Assembly (NCBI RefSeq): GCF_900447215.1
Contig: NZ_UFYA01000001.1
Coordinates: forward strand, 2,108,001 to 2,172,000
Reading direction: 5' to 3'
Origin: Dermatophilus congolensis
GTDB taxonomy: Bacteria; Actinomycetota; Actinomycetes; Actinomycetales; Dermatophilaceae
DNA length: 64,000 nt
The notes beneath the pieces were generated by a model. That model did not search any database and was not told the DNA's origin. It worked only from the letters and a program-made list of their open reading frames with translations. Shown piece by piece: positions 27,893 to 37,372 of this stretch (positions are counted from its first letter, which is position 1; the number at the start of each line of letters is the position of its first letter). The translations under genes were made by a program, and so were the position numbers.

Positions 27893-29521
27893 TCAGGTCC
27901 GGTAATTAGCGACCAAACTACGCAACTCTGCTGCCCGGATCTTCAGATCTTCTGCGGACTGTGCCATGTCACGGGTAGTGCCCTCCGTAGCCCGGGCTCC
28001 CTCAGTAACACTAGAGATATCGCGGGCGATACTGCTTGCCTCTTGTGCAGCCGTAGCAACGTTGCGGCCCATTTCGTTCGTGGTGGCAGTCTGCTCCTCC
28101 ACCGCTGAAGCGATCGTGGCCTGGGTGTCGTTGATCTGAGCAATGATGCTGGAGATCTCACCAATCGCAGCCACAGCAGCTTCGGTGTCGAGTTGGATGG
28201 CCTCGACACGGCGGCCGATGTCCTCGGTAGCCTTGGAAGTTTCCTGAGCCAGATCCTTGACCTCGTTAGCAACAACCGCGAAGCCTTTACCAGCCTCACC
28301 GGCACGGGCTGCCTCGATAGTGGCGTTCAAAGCCAGCAGGTTCGTTTGCTCAGCGATGCTCGTGATGGCCTTAATGACCTCACCGATCTCCGCAGAGCTG
28401 CGCCCCAACTTCGAAACTGTCTCGTTGGTGTCGTTGGCGACGCGTACCGCTGTGGCAACAACATCCGCGGCATTGTTAGCGGATTGGGAGATCTCACGGA
28501 TGGCTGTGGTCATCTCTTCGGATCCAGCAGCTACTGTGTCGATGTTTCCTGACACTTTGTCTGCAAATTGTGTCATTGTTGTCAGTGCTTGGAGCGACTT
28601 TTCAGCATCCTTATTCGTGGTGTCGGCTGCATGGCGAAGCTCCTCACTGGTGTCATCTACACTGGAGGCATTTGTCAAAACACTGTTGAAAGTAGCTGCC
28701 AGGACTGACACAGTCTGGTTCAGAGATTTTCCTACTACGGCGATTTCGTCTTTTCCGTTGGCGTCTACTCGGGTGGTGAGGTCACCTTTTTCGATGCTGT
28801 CTAAAGCATTCACGAGACGACGCAAAGGTTCAACAATGCTCGAAACTACGATTGCGGCTGCTGCAGCAGCAAGGAGCACAGTAAGTAGTGTGACTACCAC
28901 CAGAATGATGCGTGCCATGTTTGCTGTGCTTCGAGCCTCGTCCGTTAAACGTTGAGCTCGACTCTGCTCTTGCTTGATGAGTGAGGTCACAGCTTCATCA
29001 GCGGCTTTCGAAGGACCAATCGCATTAGCATCCCGGTATTCTCCGTATGATTTAAAGTCTTTCTTGTCGCCGTATTCCATCAGCGGATCGAGCACAGGGA
29101 GATACTGCTGCCAAGCTTTTTCTAGAGCTTCCAATGTGCCTACATCAACCGTGTTAGGTCGGTATGCGGCAAGGTCTTCTTGCAATTTTGCTTGTGCTTT
29201 TTCTTTAGAAGACCTGTGCTTTCCCTTAGCCTCAGGAGAGGTTGACGTGACATAGTTCAATGTCCCAATTCGCACATCTTTCATTCCTGCACGAATCTGC
29301 GACAGCTGACTGATTGGAACCACTGATTTCTCAATGACGGCATCATTAGCCGAGACAACAGAATTGAGATTGACAATCGCATACACACCTACCAGGACTG
29401 TGCCTAGCAGAATTACGCCGATCATCGAAAATAGACGCTTCCCAATACTGATGTTAGAGAGACGTCCTTTCAGAGTCGATCTTCTGTCACGCTGAGACGG
29501 AACGGGACTCACGACACTCAT
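27893..29521 (-). CDS. Methyl-accepting chemotaxis protein
   Basis: A 542-residue chemoreceptor. It has a short basic cytoplasmic N-terminus, a first membrane helix ([21 protein letters not shown]), a periplasm-side four-helix-bundle sensor of about 150 residues, a second helix ([21 protein letters not shown]), a HAMP linker ([22 protein letters not shown]), and a signalling domain with the hairpin tip [29 protein letters not shown] precedes ATG 29521. It is monocistronic with no che or fla genes nearby, so it signals to a chemotaxis system encoded elsewhere. It implies a motile stage. Confidence 0.95.
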   Translation of the reverse strand: MSVVSPVPSQRDRRSTLKGRLSNISIGKRLFSMIGVILLGTVLVGVYAIVNLNSVVSANDAVIEKSVVPISQLSQIRAGMKDVRIGTLNYVTSTSPEAKGKHRSSKEKAQAKLQEDLAAYRPNTVDVGTLEALEKAWQQYLPVLDPLMEYGDKKDFKSYGEYRDANAIGPSKAADEAVTSLIKQEQSRAQRLTDEARSTANMARIILVVVTLLTVLLAAAAAAIVVSSIVEPLRRLVNALDSIEKGDLTTRVDANGKDEIAVVGKSLNQTVSVLAATFNSVLTNASSVDDTSEELRHAADTTNKDAEKSLQALTTMTQFADKVSGNIDTVAAGSEEMTTAIREISQSANNAADVVATAVRVANDTNETVSKLGRSSAEIGEVIKAITSIAEQTNLLALNATIEAARAGEAGKGFAVVANEVKDLAQETSKATEDIGRRVEAIQLDTEAAVAAIGEISSIIAQINDTQATIASAVEEQTATTNEMGRNVATAAQEASSIARDISSVTEGARATEGTTRDMAQSAEDLKIRAAELRSLVANYRT

Positions 29522-29616
29522 TAGATCTCCTCAACGACGCAGCAGCAGACCGAGTGGCACCGCCTCCTTCTTCTCGACTGAGACACAACATGGTTGAAAG
29601 CTGCCTGAGCACGCGC

Positions 29617-29663
29617 ATGAGGCGGGGGTAGCACCATCCCCACTGGCGCTACCCCCGCCTCAT
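29617..29663 (-). terminator. Terminator after the 141-residue acidic protein
   Basis: A perfect 16-bp inverted repeat (29617-29632 with 29648-29663, 15-nt loop) lies 22 nt beyond the stop of the upstream minus-strand gene and separates it from the chemoreceptor promoter. Confidence 0.8.
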
Positions 29664-29685
29664 ATGTCATGCCATGGGCAAGATT

Positions 29686-30111
29686 TCAGCCGTCAAAAGA
29701 GGACAGGTCTTCATTCATCGTGTCGAATTCGGGCTGTTCACCGAACACCTCTTCTAGGTGAGCCAGCGCCCGCAGTACGTACTGCCGATCTTGCTCATCG
29801 ATTTCCCCCACTAGTCGCAAGATCGTGAATCCTGCCGCTACCACGAGGGTTTCCAGGTCGGTGCTTTCTTCGTCTTCACCGATACGGTCCCCTAGGTCGT
29901 CGCCGAAAGCCTCAACGAGATCTTCGATGAGTGCTCCGTCTTCCAGTTCGCTACGACGTTGCCCCCAGGTGCGCAGCAGGTCTTCACCTTCGGGGCTGCC
30001 AAATGGCGCGTAGGCATCGTCTACGTTGTCGTAAATGTCATCTGTGAAGTGAGCAGCGAATACGGAATGTTTTGACGGAAGAGGCGTCTGAGACATGTCC
30101 CCAGACTGCAT
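29686..30111 (-). CDS. Acidic protein of unknown function
   Basis: I do not recognise this 141-residue protein (136 if it starts at the second Met). It is soluble, strongly acidic (GSPEGEDLLRTWGQRRSELEDG, FGDDLGDRIGEDEESTDLET) and predicted helical, with a hydrophobic core segment LVVAAGFTILRLVGEI and no signal peptide. It has its own terminator downstream. The next gene upstream on the same strand is another unknown protein, 62 nt away, so the two may be co-transcribed. Confidence 0.6.
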   Translation of the reverse strand: MQSGDMSQTPLPSKHSVFAAHFTDDIYDNVDDAYAPFGSPEGEDLLRTWGQRRSELEDGALIEDLVEAFGDDLGDRIGEDEESTDLETLVVAAGFTILRLVGEIDEQDRQYVLRALAHLEEVFGEQPEFDTMNEDLSSFDG

Positions 30112-30173
30112 TTCCCTGCCTTCCGATTCAAGCGGCCCGGGAAATCACCACGTGCATCCGGGTGTGGTTCGCC

Positions 30174-30519
30174 TCACATCTGTGATCGGTAGGTGTCTTC
30201 GAGACCGGCGATGGCTTGCTCTAGTGCGTGTAGTCCGGAAAGTTCGGTGACGATCTGGTGCATTTCTAGCTCTTGATCCCAGTCCAGGGTTTCGGTGACG
30301 CAGTCGATGCAGGAACGTGTGCAGGTGCTGTGCTTATTGCCTTCTGCGCAGTCCATGCACATGAATCCGTCACAGGTGGCGCAGCGTTCACCGAGGATGT
30401 CATCTGCCTCGAGCAAAGCGAGGGTGGCGTTATGCATGCTGGTGGCTCCGGCGAATCCTTGCTCCATGACGGTGCGGTGTGTGGTTTCGTCGATGTCGTC
30501 GTGGTGTTTGTTGTTCATT
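30174..30519 (-). CDS. Small cysteine-rich protein with paired CxxC motifs
   Basis: Unrecognised 114-residue protein. I place the start at ATG 30519 because GGGGGGAAACA precedes it; a longer frame to 30605 exists but lacks a site. The centre has CATCDGFMCMDCAEG and, after a short spacer, CTRSCIDC, a spacing that suggests one or two zinc-binding knuckles. The rest is helical and acidic. No signal peptide. It may be co-transcribed with the acidic protein downstream. Function unknown. Confidence 0.6.
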
Positions 30520-30773
30520 GTTTCCCCCCAGGTGTGTTTCGGCGGGCCCAACCGCCGAGCGATGGTTCCCCTTTGTCTGTGTGTCTGGCTGTCTGCCGGA
30601 CACACACCTCATCGACCCTGGACGAGTGATCAATAGGAATTCGGACGAACTTTTGTGACGTGCGTCCAAGACGCTGTCCTTGAACATCTATCCGAGTTCC
30701 GTAGAAGGCTTTCGGCCCCGCCGGCGCTGTGGAAGGCAAGCGCAGTGGGGCCGATCTTGTCGACAAGTTTGGC

Positions 30774-31589
30774 TTAGCGGTTTGTTTGGCGGAGCACGTC
30801 GAAGGGGGTTCCGACAATCATTCGCTGCTGAATGCCCTGCGTAACAAATCTTTTAGCGACTCTTGCTGCTTCTAGGTGTGTAGTTCCTTGAGCGAGCTGG
30901 GCTGTGACGGCTGCGGCGAGGGAACATCCTGCGCCGGAAACAGCGTGCTCGCCTACTTTGGGTTCTCGGAGTACCTCGAGCGTGGAACCGTCGTAAAAAA
31001 CGTCGATGGCTTCAGGACCCTCGAGTCGTACTCCGCCTTTGGCCATGACGGTGGCGCCGAAGGCGTCGTGTATGCGCTGAGCCGCTTCAATGAGTTCTTT
31101 TTCGTTGGCGATTTTTTCCATTCCTGACAGTGCAACGGTTTCGAAATGGTTAGGGGTGATAAATGCTGCTTTGGGGAGAATGTGTTGTTTGAGGGCATTG
31201 TCTGTATCCAGGGCTGCGCCTGGCTCTTGCCCTTTGCAGATAAGAACAGGGTCGACAACTAGGTTGCTGACTTGTTGTTCCTGGAGCACGTTTGCTGTGG
31301 CCTCAATGAGGGCGGAAGTGCCCAGCATGCCTGTTTTGACTGCTCCGAATGTGTGGGTGGCGAACTGGGCTTCGAGCTGGTCGTGGAGAACGTCTGGGTC
31401 GATGGCGAACAGACGGTGGTTCCAGTTGTTTTTAGGGTCAAAAGAGACAATGCATGTCAAAGCGGCGACACCAAAAGCACCTAGGGCTTGGAAGGTGCGC
31501 AGGTCCGCTTGAGCTCCGGCGCCGCCGGTAGCTTCGGAGCCTGCGATGGTTAGAGCTACAGGAAGGTTGTGATGGGTGTCATGGGTCAT
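30774..31589 (-). CDS. PdxK/ThiD-type pyridoxine or hydroxymethylpyrimidine kinase
   Basis: A 271-residue ribokinase-fold enzyme. The N-terminus VALTIAGSEATGGAGAQADLRTFQALG and VVDPVLICKGQEPG match the Gram-positive PdxK branch of the ThiD family, which phosphorylates pyridoxal/pyridoxine and in some species hydroxymethylpyrimidine. The anion-hole motif is GAGCSLAAAVTA with Cys where classical ribokinases have Asp, as in the known Cys-type pyridoxal kinases. It is transcribed alone between unrelated genes. I lean to pyridoxal kinase, but thiamine salvage is possible. Confidence 0.82.
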   Translation of the reverse strand: MTHDTHHNLPVALTIAGSEATGGAGAQADLRTFQALGAFGVAALTCIVSFDPKNNWNHRLFAIDPDVLHDQLEAQFATHTFGAVKTGMLGTSALIEATANVLQEQQVSNLVVDPVLICKGQEPGAALDTDNALKQHILPKAAFITPNHFETVALSGMEKIANEKELIEAAQRIHDAFGATVMAKGGVRLEGPEAIDVFYDGSTLEVLREPKVGEHAVSGAGCSLAAAVTAQLAQGTTHLEAARVAKRFVTQGIQQRMIVGTPFDVLRQTNR

Positions 31590-31601
31590 GCGGTCATGGT
31601 G

Positions 31602-32018
31602 TCACGCATTGGGTGGGCTGGGTTGTGCTGAGCATGAGGCGCACAAGCCGAATAGTTCAAGGCTGTGCGAGACGTCAGTGAATCCGTTTTCGTCAGCCAT
31701 GGCGTCGGCCCAGCTCTCGATGGAGGTGCCACGAATCTCGACGGTGTAGCCGCATTGGCGGCAAACGAGGTGATGGTGATGTCCTTCGGTGTCGCACCAG
31801 CGGTAGATGAGTTCACCGTCGGCATTGCGGAGGACATCGACTTTTCCGGCGGCGCTCATAACTCCCAGAGTGCGGTAAACGGTGGCTAGGCCAGCACGGC
31901 TTCCGCCTTCGGTGAGTCTGGCGTGCACTTGTTGGGCTGAGACGAAGTCGCCGCCTGTTTTAAGGAGTGCTTCGATGGCGGCTCGTTGGCGGGTGTTACG
32001 TCGGCGGGGCTCAGCCAT
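31602..32018 (-). CDS. zur: Zinc uptake regulator Zur (Fur family)
   Basis: A 138-residue repressor. The start is at ATG 32018, supported by CGAGGTACCC upstream; the frame stays open further upstream into znuB but that part is not family-like. The N-terminal winged helix includes RNTRQRAAIEALL and AGLATVYRTLGVMSAAG. The metal-binding part shows HHHHLVCRQCGYTVEI and a second CxxC in LFGLCASC. In actinobacteria Zn-loaded Zur represses znuACB, and here it is the last gene of that operon, which implies autoregulation if co-transcribed. Confidence 0.92.
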   Translation of the reverse strand: MAEPRRRNTRQRAAIEALLKTGGDFVSAQQVHARLTEGGSRAGLATVYRTLGVMSAAGKVDVLRNADGELIYRWCDTEGHHHHLVCRQCGYTVEIRGTSIESWADAMADENGFTDVSHSLELFGLCASCSAQPSPPNA

Positions 32019-32031
32019 GGGTACCTCGAAA

Positions 32032-32898
32032 TTACTGGCGGGTGGGGCTGTGCCGCACTTTACGGCGTCGACGGTTCTCCCTGACGTGAGTGATGCGATG
32101 GGTGAGATGGGTGACAAGGGAGATGACAGCGAACAGCGAAATTGCGATGACAACAATAGTCGCCCCTGAGGGGGTGCTGAGATAATAGGAGGCACTAACC
32201 CCACCCACACTGCACAGCACCCCGATGAGCACAGCCCATGCTGCCGCGCGCGCGTAGCTGCGGGCAAAAAGCTGGCTGGTGGCGTTGGGCACAATCATGA
32301 GGGCGCTGATCAGAAGTAGACCAACAACTCGCATAGAGACAACCACGGTCACGGCTGTCAAGACAGTCAGGAGAATGTTGAGTGGGAGCACAGGCAGCCC
32401 GACTGCGCGGCTGTATTCGGGATCGGCGGCGATGGCGAAGAGGCGCCGGCGCAAAAGTACTGCAACGCTGACGACGATCGCGGACAGGATGGCGAAGATG
32501 ATCAGGTCGGCGGGTTTAGTGGTGGTGATGGCGCCGAAAAGGTAGGAGTCGAGATTTGCGCCGCCAGTAGTGACACGGGCCATAAGAACAACACCGAACG
32601 CGATTCCTCCGTAGAACATGAGGGCCAGCGCAGTGTCTCCAGAAGTGTGGCCGGAGGCGCGTACAAGTTCGATGAGGATAGCGGCGATCACGGTGACGAT
32701 CAGGGCCATACCGATGGGGTGAGTATCTGTGAGCAGTCCGATAGCTACGCCAGCCAGGGCGACGTGTCCTATGCCATCACCGATGAGAGACAGCTGTCGT
32801 TGGACGAGGAAGATTCCCACGGTGGGCGCGGTGATACCGACGAGGAAGGCAGCGAGTAGGGCTCGCTGCATGAAGGCAAAGTCGAGCATCTGAATCAT
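32032..32898 (-). CDS. znuB: Zinc ABC transporter permease
   Basis: A 288-residue membrane protein of the ABC-3 family, with about eight hydrophobic segments and the diagnostic GIFLVQRQLSLIGDGIGHVALAGVAIG near the N-terminus. It forms the channel for ZnuA-delivered zinc. Its ATG overlaps the znuC stop (ATGA, 32895-32898), and zur starts 13 nt after its end. The C-terminus is basic and cytoplasmic. Confidence 0.92.
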   Translation of the reverse strand: MIQMLDFAFMQRALLAAFLVGITAPTVGIFLVQRQLSLIGDGIGHVALAGVAIGLLTDTHPIGMALIVTVIAAILIELVRASGHTSGDTALALMFYGGIAFGVVLMARVTTGGANLDSYLFGAITTTKPADLIIFAILSAIVVSVAVLLRRRLFAIAADPEYSRAVGLPVLPLNILLTVLTAVTVVVSMRVVGLLLISALMIVPNATSQLFARSYARAAAWAVLIGVLCSVGGVSASYYLSTPSGATIVVIAISLFAVISLVTHLTHRITHVRENRRRRKVRHSPTRQ

Positions 32899-33713
32899 CG
32901 GTGTTTCTCCAGGCCAGTGATGGGAGGATTGGGTGGTGTCTCAGGTGAGTGGCCATGGTGATGCTCGGCCCATTCAGAGATGTGCCATTCATGCGAACGG
33001 TATTCTTCGGGGGTGCCATCGAAGTCAACGAGTCCCGCTTTGATGGCGACAACTCGGCTCAGTAATGGCGCGAGAGCGGTGACTTCGTGCGTGACGATGA
33101 GTTGGGTGACTCCCTCATCAGCAAGTGCGACAAGGACTTCAACAAGTGCGTCTTGGTTGGCGGCGTCTACTCCGGCAGTGGGCTCGTCCATGATGAGCAC
33201 TTCGGGTTGAGCGGCCAAGGCTCGGGCTATGAGCACTCGGCGGTGTTGCCCTCCGGAGAGGTTGGCGACGCGGTGTTCAGCGAAGTCGGCCATGTCGACG
33301 CGAGCAAGGCTTTCGGCGACGATGGCACGGTCGTGTTTGTTGGGTCTGGCGATGATGCCTTGGTGAGGCAACCGGCCGGTGGCAACAACTTCGGCGACGG
33401 TGGCCACGACGGAGTCGGAAAGGGTGTGACGCTGAGGGACGTAGCCGAGTCGGTAACGGCGGGTGAGGTTGGCCAGAGGTTCGCCGAAGAGTTCGACGCG
33501 TCCAGATAGGTGCGAGTTAAGGCCAAGCAGTCCACGCACAAGGGTGGATTTTCCACTGCCGTTTGGGCCAAGGAGGGCCACGCGCTCACCTGAGGTAATG
33601 CGTAGATCGACGCCGTGGACGATCTCTTCCTCGCCGTAGCCGAAGCAGGACCTCTCGAGGTCAATGATGGTTGAGGGGGTCTGCTTCGGCGAAGGTTGCG
33701 TGGGCACGGTCAT
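32895..33713 (-). CDS. znuC: Zinc ABC transporter ATP-binding protein
   Basis: A 272-residue ATPase: Walker A GPNGSGKSTLVRGLLG, signature NLSGGQHRRVLIARAL, Walker B EVLIMDEPTAGVD and H-loop IVTHEVTAL. The C-terminus ends in a histidine-rich tail (HEWHISEWAEHHHGHS) that could bind zinc. The ATG at 33713 overlaps the znuA stop by 4 nt; an in-frame GTG at 33719 is an alternative. Confidence 0.92.
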   Translation of the reverse strand: MTVPTQPSPKQTPSTIIDLERSCFGYGEEEIVHGVDLRITSGERVALLGPNGSGKSTLVRGLLGLNSHLSGRVELFGEPLANLTRRYRLGYVPQRHTLSDSVVATVAEVVATGRLPHQGIIARPNKHDRAIVAESLARVDMADFAEHRVANLSGGQHRRVLIARALAAQPEVLIMDEPTAGVDAANQDALVEVLVALADEGVTQLIVTHEVTALAPLLSRVVAIKAGLVDFDGTPEEYRSHEWHISEWAEHHHGHSPETPPNPPITGLEKHR

Positions 33714-34741
33714 GCACACCCTTGACCGGTGCGTAGAACGCCTAGGTTGTTTTTCATACGGTCGATGTATCCACCGGCCATGGAAACCGCGACGTTGTCG
33801 AGTTCAGCACGCTTAGTTTTGGTTTCGTTGGCGACAGCATCAACGGATGCGGATTTTTCGCCTTTTTCGGCGTACACAGTAGTGACTTTATTCGCCTTAA
33901 TGCGGTTGCTGATTTCGGCGAGGCGGGCGGGGTCAGGTTCACCGTCGTTAAGTACTCCAGCCAAGCCAACCTGGTTGAGCCCGTAGCGTTTGGCCAAGTA
34001 AGCGAAAGAGGTGTGGCCAGTGACGATGTCTTTGACTGTGCATTTGCTCAGACCTTGTTTGTACTCGTTATCCAGGTCGCTGAGTTCTTTTTTGTAGGCG
34101 GTGGCATTGTCGCTGTAGGCCTGTTTGTTGGTGGGGTCGATCTCGCCGAGTTTCGCGGCGATCTGATCAACGGCTTGGCTGTAGAGGACGGGGTCGAGCC
34201 AGAAGTGAGGATCGTTGGGGCCGTGGTTATGGCCTTCGTGGTCGTGTCCATCGTGGTTGTCGTGTGCGTCAGTTTTTGTGGCGCTGGGTGATTCTTTACC
34301 GTGGTCGTGACCATCATGGTCGTGACCGTCATGGTCGTCTTCTTCAGCTCCGCTTGAGGGCAGCGCGGCGAGTTTAGACAGGTCGAGTATCTGTTTAGCT
34401 CCGGCGGACTCGATGGCACTGTCGGCAGAGGGTTGCATTCCTTTTTCGTAGACGACTAGGCCAGCGTTACTCACACTGCCGACTTGCTGGGGGGTGAGTT
34501 CCACGTGGTGGGGGTCTTGGCCATTTCCTGTGAGGTTGGTGACCTTGACATGTTTGCCGCCGACTTTTTCTACGGCATGGGCGAGGGGGTAGAAGGATGC
34601 GACCACTTCGGTTGCGCCATTGTCCGCGTTGCTTGTTTGAGCGTTTTGGCTACCGCTACATGCGGCAGTAAGAGCAAGAGCGCTGGCGGCAGCCGCCGAG
34701 AGAACTGTGCGAGCGGATAAATAAGGGTTTTTAGTGGTCAT
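33710..34741 (-). CDS. znuA: Zinc-binding lipoprotein ZnuA
   Basis: A 343-residue cluster 9 binding protein. I choose ATG 34741 because a promoter -10 lies 6 nt upstream; the open frame to 34828 lacks support. The lipobox is LTAAC. The metal ligands are split around a histidine-rich loop (HDGHDHDGHDHGKE and HDNHDGHDHEGHNHG), followed by DPHFWLDP, GHTSFAYLAKRYGL and VYAEKGEKSA. The loop is typical of zinc rather than manganese binding proteins. It is the first gene of znuA-znuC-znuB-zur. Confidence 0.93.
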   Translation of the reverse strand: MTTKNPYLSARTVLSAAAASALALTAACSGSQNAQTSNADNGATEVVASFYPLAHAVEKVGGKHVKVTNLTGNGQDPHHVELTPQQVGSVSNAGLVVYEKGMQPSADSAIESAGAKQILDLSKLAALPSSGAEEDDHDGHDHDGHDHGKESPSATKTDAHDNHDGHDHEGHNHGPNDPHFWLDPVLYSQAVDQIAAKLGEIDPTNKQAYSDNATAYKKELSDLDNEYKQGLSKCTVKDIVTGHTSFAYLAKRYGLNQVGLAGVLNDGEPDPARLAEISNRIKANKVTTVYAEKGEKSASVDAVANETKTKRAELDNVAVSMAGGYIDRMKNNLGVLRTGQGCA

Positions 34742-34747
34742 GATCCA

Positions 34748-34777
34748 ATAATCATTTTTATTGGGAATCATTGTCAA
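34748..34777 (-). promoter_or_regulatory. znuA promoter with overlapping Zur-like operator
   Basis: On the minus strand TTGACA (34777-34772) and GATTAT (34753-34748) are separated by 18 nt, and the znuA ATG begins 6 nt beyond the -10, implying a leaderless mRNA. The 15-mer TGACAATGATTCCCA (34776-34762) matches the actinobacterial Zur box TGAAAATGATTTTCA at 12 of 15 positions and covers the -35/spacer, an ideal place for repression. Confidence 0.7.
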
Positions 34778-34931
34778 AGTTCTAAGGCGCTTTGGAGCGT
34801 CGCGTTGCACACCACAGCTCAGCCCCACGCAAACAGTTCCAGGTGTGAGACCGTGAGGTACACAACACTCCTATATACAGGGGCGCTCATGACGAACGGG
34901 AAGCGCCCGTAAAGCAGATAGGCACCCAGGG

Positions 34932-35978
34932 ATGACGGACACGCCGAAATTATCGGTACTCGATCTGGTACCGGTTCGCAGTGGACAAACAAGTGGCCAG
35001 GCAATCGAGGCTTCCCTGGCATTGGCAAAGGTGGCTGATGAAGCTGGTTTCACGCGCTATTGGGTTGCCGAACACCACAACATCGAAGCTGTCGCTTCGA
35101 CGTCACCGGCGATCATGATTGCGCTGCTGGCATCGGCAACGAAACGTATTCGGGTGGGGTCAGGGGGCGTGATGTTGCCTAACCATGCGCCATTGGTCAT
35201 TGCAGAACAGTTCGCTTTTTTGGAAGCAGCTTTCCCGGGGCGGATTGATTTGGGGATTGGCCGGGCACCAGGAACCGATCCAGTGACGCAATGGGCTTTG
35301 CGTTCTGGAGGTGCTGTTGGTCCTGAAGGTGACCCGGTGGCACGGTTTCCGGAATTTGTGCAGCAGGTGGTGGCATTCATGTGCCCCGATGGCGCGGGTA
35401 TCCAGATCGGGGGACGGCCTTTCCATGTATCAGCTACCCCGAACGCCGTTTCCGAATCTCCTGTGTGGCTTTTGGGCTCTTCGGATTATTCAGCGCGATT
35501 GGCGGCGAGGTTTGGACTGCCATATGTGTTCGCGCATCACTTTTCTGGAGTGGGGACGGCTGAAGCACTGGCTCTATACCGGGAGAACTATGCCGGCGAG
35601 GAGGAGCCACGTTCGCTGTTGACGGTGAATGCGGTGGTGGGCGATACCAAGGAGGAGGCGTTGCTGTATGCCCGGGCCCAGCAGCACAACATTGCTGCGA
35701 TTCGTACTGGCGCTCCTCGATTGCCCATCTTCACGTTGGAAGAGAGCATGCTCGCCACGCCACGGGTGCCCGATGATCAGTTTGATGAGCTGATGGGTTC
35801 GTGGCATGTGGGTACAGCTGAGGAAGTTGCTGAATCGATTACGGCGTTGGCGCAGCAGTTCGAGGTCGATGAGGTGATGATTCAACCGGTGGGGTCGGCT
35901 AAGGAGTCGGACCCTTATGAGCGCGTACCGAATCGTGAGCGCACCGTTCGTGACTTGGGGCGGCTCTTGCTGGGGTGA
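34932..35978 (+). CDS. LLM-class flavin-dependent oxidoreductase (luciferase-like)
   Basis: A 348-residue bacterial-luciferase-like monooxygenase of the group with MsnO8/YhbW-type proteins. The N-terminus reads KLSVLDLVPVRSGQTSGQAIEASLALA, then RYWVAEHHNIEAVAS, RVGSGGVMLPNHAPLVIAEQFA and RIDLGIGRAPGTD. Expected to bind reduced FMN in the cytosol. No flavin reductase is adjacent and the substrate cannot be inferred. Confidence 0.9.
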   Translation: MTDTPKLSVLDLVPVRSGQTSGQAIEASLALAKVADEAGFTRYWVAEHHNIEAVASTSPAIMIALLASATKRIRVGSGGVMLPNHAPLVIAEQFAFLEAAFPGRIDLGIGRAPGTDPVTQWALRSGGAVGPEGDPVARFPEFVQQVVAFMCPDGAGIQIGGRPFHVSATPNAVSESPVWLLGSSDYSARLAARFGLPYVFAHHFSGVGTAEALALYRENYAGEEEPRSLLTVNAVVGDTKEEALLYARAQQHNIAAIRTGAPRLPIFTLEESMLATPRVPDDQFDELMGSWHVGTAEEVAESITALAQQFEVDEVMIQPVGSAKESDPYERVPNRERTVRDLGRLLLG

Positions 35979-35993
35979 TTCTTCTCCGCGGTC

Positions 35994-37367
35994 TCAGGTC
36001 AGAAGTTTTTCGCGTCCCAGTTCGTGCTTAAGCGCTGCGGTGAGCTGAGGGTAGCGGAATTCGTGGCCGATTCTGGCGAGCACTCCGGGCAAGACGTGTT
36101 GGCTGGCAAGGGCAAGTTCGCGGGTTCCTTGGCTGCCGAGTAGGAGCGTAGGCGCTTGGCTTGGGGTGGGGAGGAAGGCTGGGCGATGAAGTACTTTGCC
36201 GATGCTGGATGCCCAGTCTTTTTGTTTGACGGGGTTGGGTGCGACGGCGTTGACGGGGCCGTGGAGGCGGTCATCGACGAGGGCGCGGTAGTAGATGTCG
36301 ATCAGGTCGTCGAGAGCGATCCAGGGGAGCCATTGCTGACCTCCTCCAAGAGGTCCGCCAAGTCCGGCCTGATAGAGAGGCCGTTGTAGGCCTAGCACAC
36401 CGCCATGGCTGGATTGGACGATTCCGGTGCGTATGTTGACGACTCGCCCTGCTGCGGTGTGGGCGTCAGCTTCCCAAGCTTGGACTACGTCGGCGAGGAA
36501 CCCTTGGCCTCGACAGGAAGTTTCATCGACGGGTTCAGGGCGATCATTTCCGTAGATGCCTACTGCAGAGGCGCAGATGAAGGGTCTTGTGCCGGCGAGG
36601 TGAGCTAGGGCTGCTGTGGGGCCGATGCGGGAGGACCAGATGGTTTTTTTGTGTTCGTCGGTGAAGCGGCCAGCAATGGATGCTCCAGCGAGGTGGACTA
36701 CTGCATCCACGCCCTCGAGGAGATCTGGGGTGGGGTTGTTTGTGTCCCAGAAACGTTCACTGCGGATGAGGTTGCCGTCGTTGTCAGTAACGCAGGCGGA
36801 TTGGTCTGCTTTTCTTCTAACGAGGTGGATTACTCGGTGTCCGCCTGTGGTCAGCAGGGCAGAGAGTTGTCGTCCGACTAGGCCTGATGCGCCGGTGATT
36901 GCCACTGTCATGGGTTCGGGGTGGAGCTGGCGCATCGTGCGGTGAGCGGTGAGATCTTTTTCTAGGACAGCGTGTCGGAACGCAAACATGGATCGCAGCA
37001 TCGCGCCGGGGACATTAGAAAGCACTGAATCGGTGATGCGGGTTCCTTCGCCGACTTCAGTGAAGTCGTGTTGGTGTCTCCAGTAGAAGAAGCGTTCTCC
37101 TAGGCTGCCCAGAGCTGGGATGGTTCCGACATCGACGAAGCGGTGTGGTGGCCGGTAGTCCTGGGGTTGATGTTGGGCAACCCAGATTGGCCCCCAGGGG
37201 CTACCGAAACGCAATAGTGCTGTTCCGTCTGCAAGTGAATGTGCTTCTTGGTGAGGCTGTATCGGGGCGAATGGCGGCGATAGCCGCAGGAACGCCCCAG
37301 GCCGCATGTGCCATGAAAAAACTTGTGACAGAGGGAAATCCACGACTTGAGAGGTAACGAGTCCCAT
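35994..37367 (-). CDS. TIGR01777-type epimerase with N-terminal SRPBCC-like domain
   Basis: A 457-residue two-part protein. Residues 1 to about 150 resemble a START/SRPBCC ligand-binding fold (FSWHMRPGAFLRLSPPF). From about residue 152 an extended SDR domain begins with VAITGASGLVGRQLSALL and includes DAVVHLAGASIAGRFT and RPFICASAVGIYG. The C-terminal part is the DUF1731-like cap (RPAFLPTPSQAPTLLLG). The reaction is unknown for this family. It has a leaderless-type promoter 6 nt from its ATG. Confidence 0.88.
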   Translation of the reverse strand: MGLVTSQVVDFPLSQVFSWHMRPGAFLRLSPPFAPIQPHQEAHSLADGTALLRFGSPWGPIWVAQHQPQDYRPPHRFVDVGTIPALGSLGERFFYWRHQHDFTEVGEGTRITDSVLSNVPGAMLRSMFAFRHAVLEKDLTAHRTMRQLHPEPMTVAITGASGLVGRQLSALLTTGGHRVIHLVRRKADQSACVTDNDGNLIRSERFWDTNNPTPDLLEGVDAVVHLAGASIAGRFTDEHKKTIWSSRIGPTAALAHLAGTRPFICASAVGIYGNDRPEPVDETSCRGQGFLADVVQAWEADAHTAAGRVVNIRTGIVQSSHGGVLGLQRPLYQAGLGGPLGGGQQWLPWIALDDLIDIYYRALVDDRLHGPVNAVAPNPVKQKDWASSIGKVLHRPAFLPTPSQAPTLLLGSQGTRELALASQHVLPGVLARIGHEFRYPQLTAALKHELGREKLLT

Positions 37368-37372
37368 GCACC

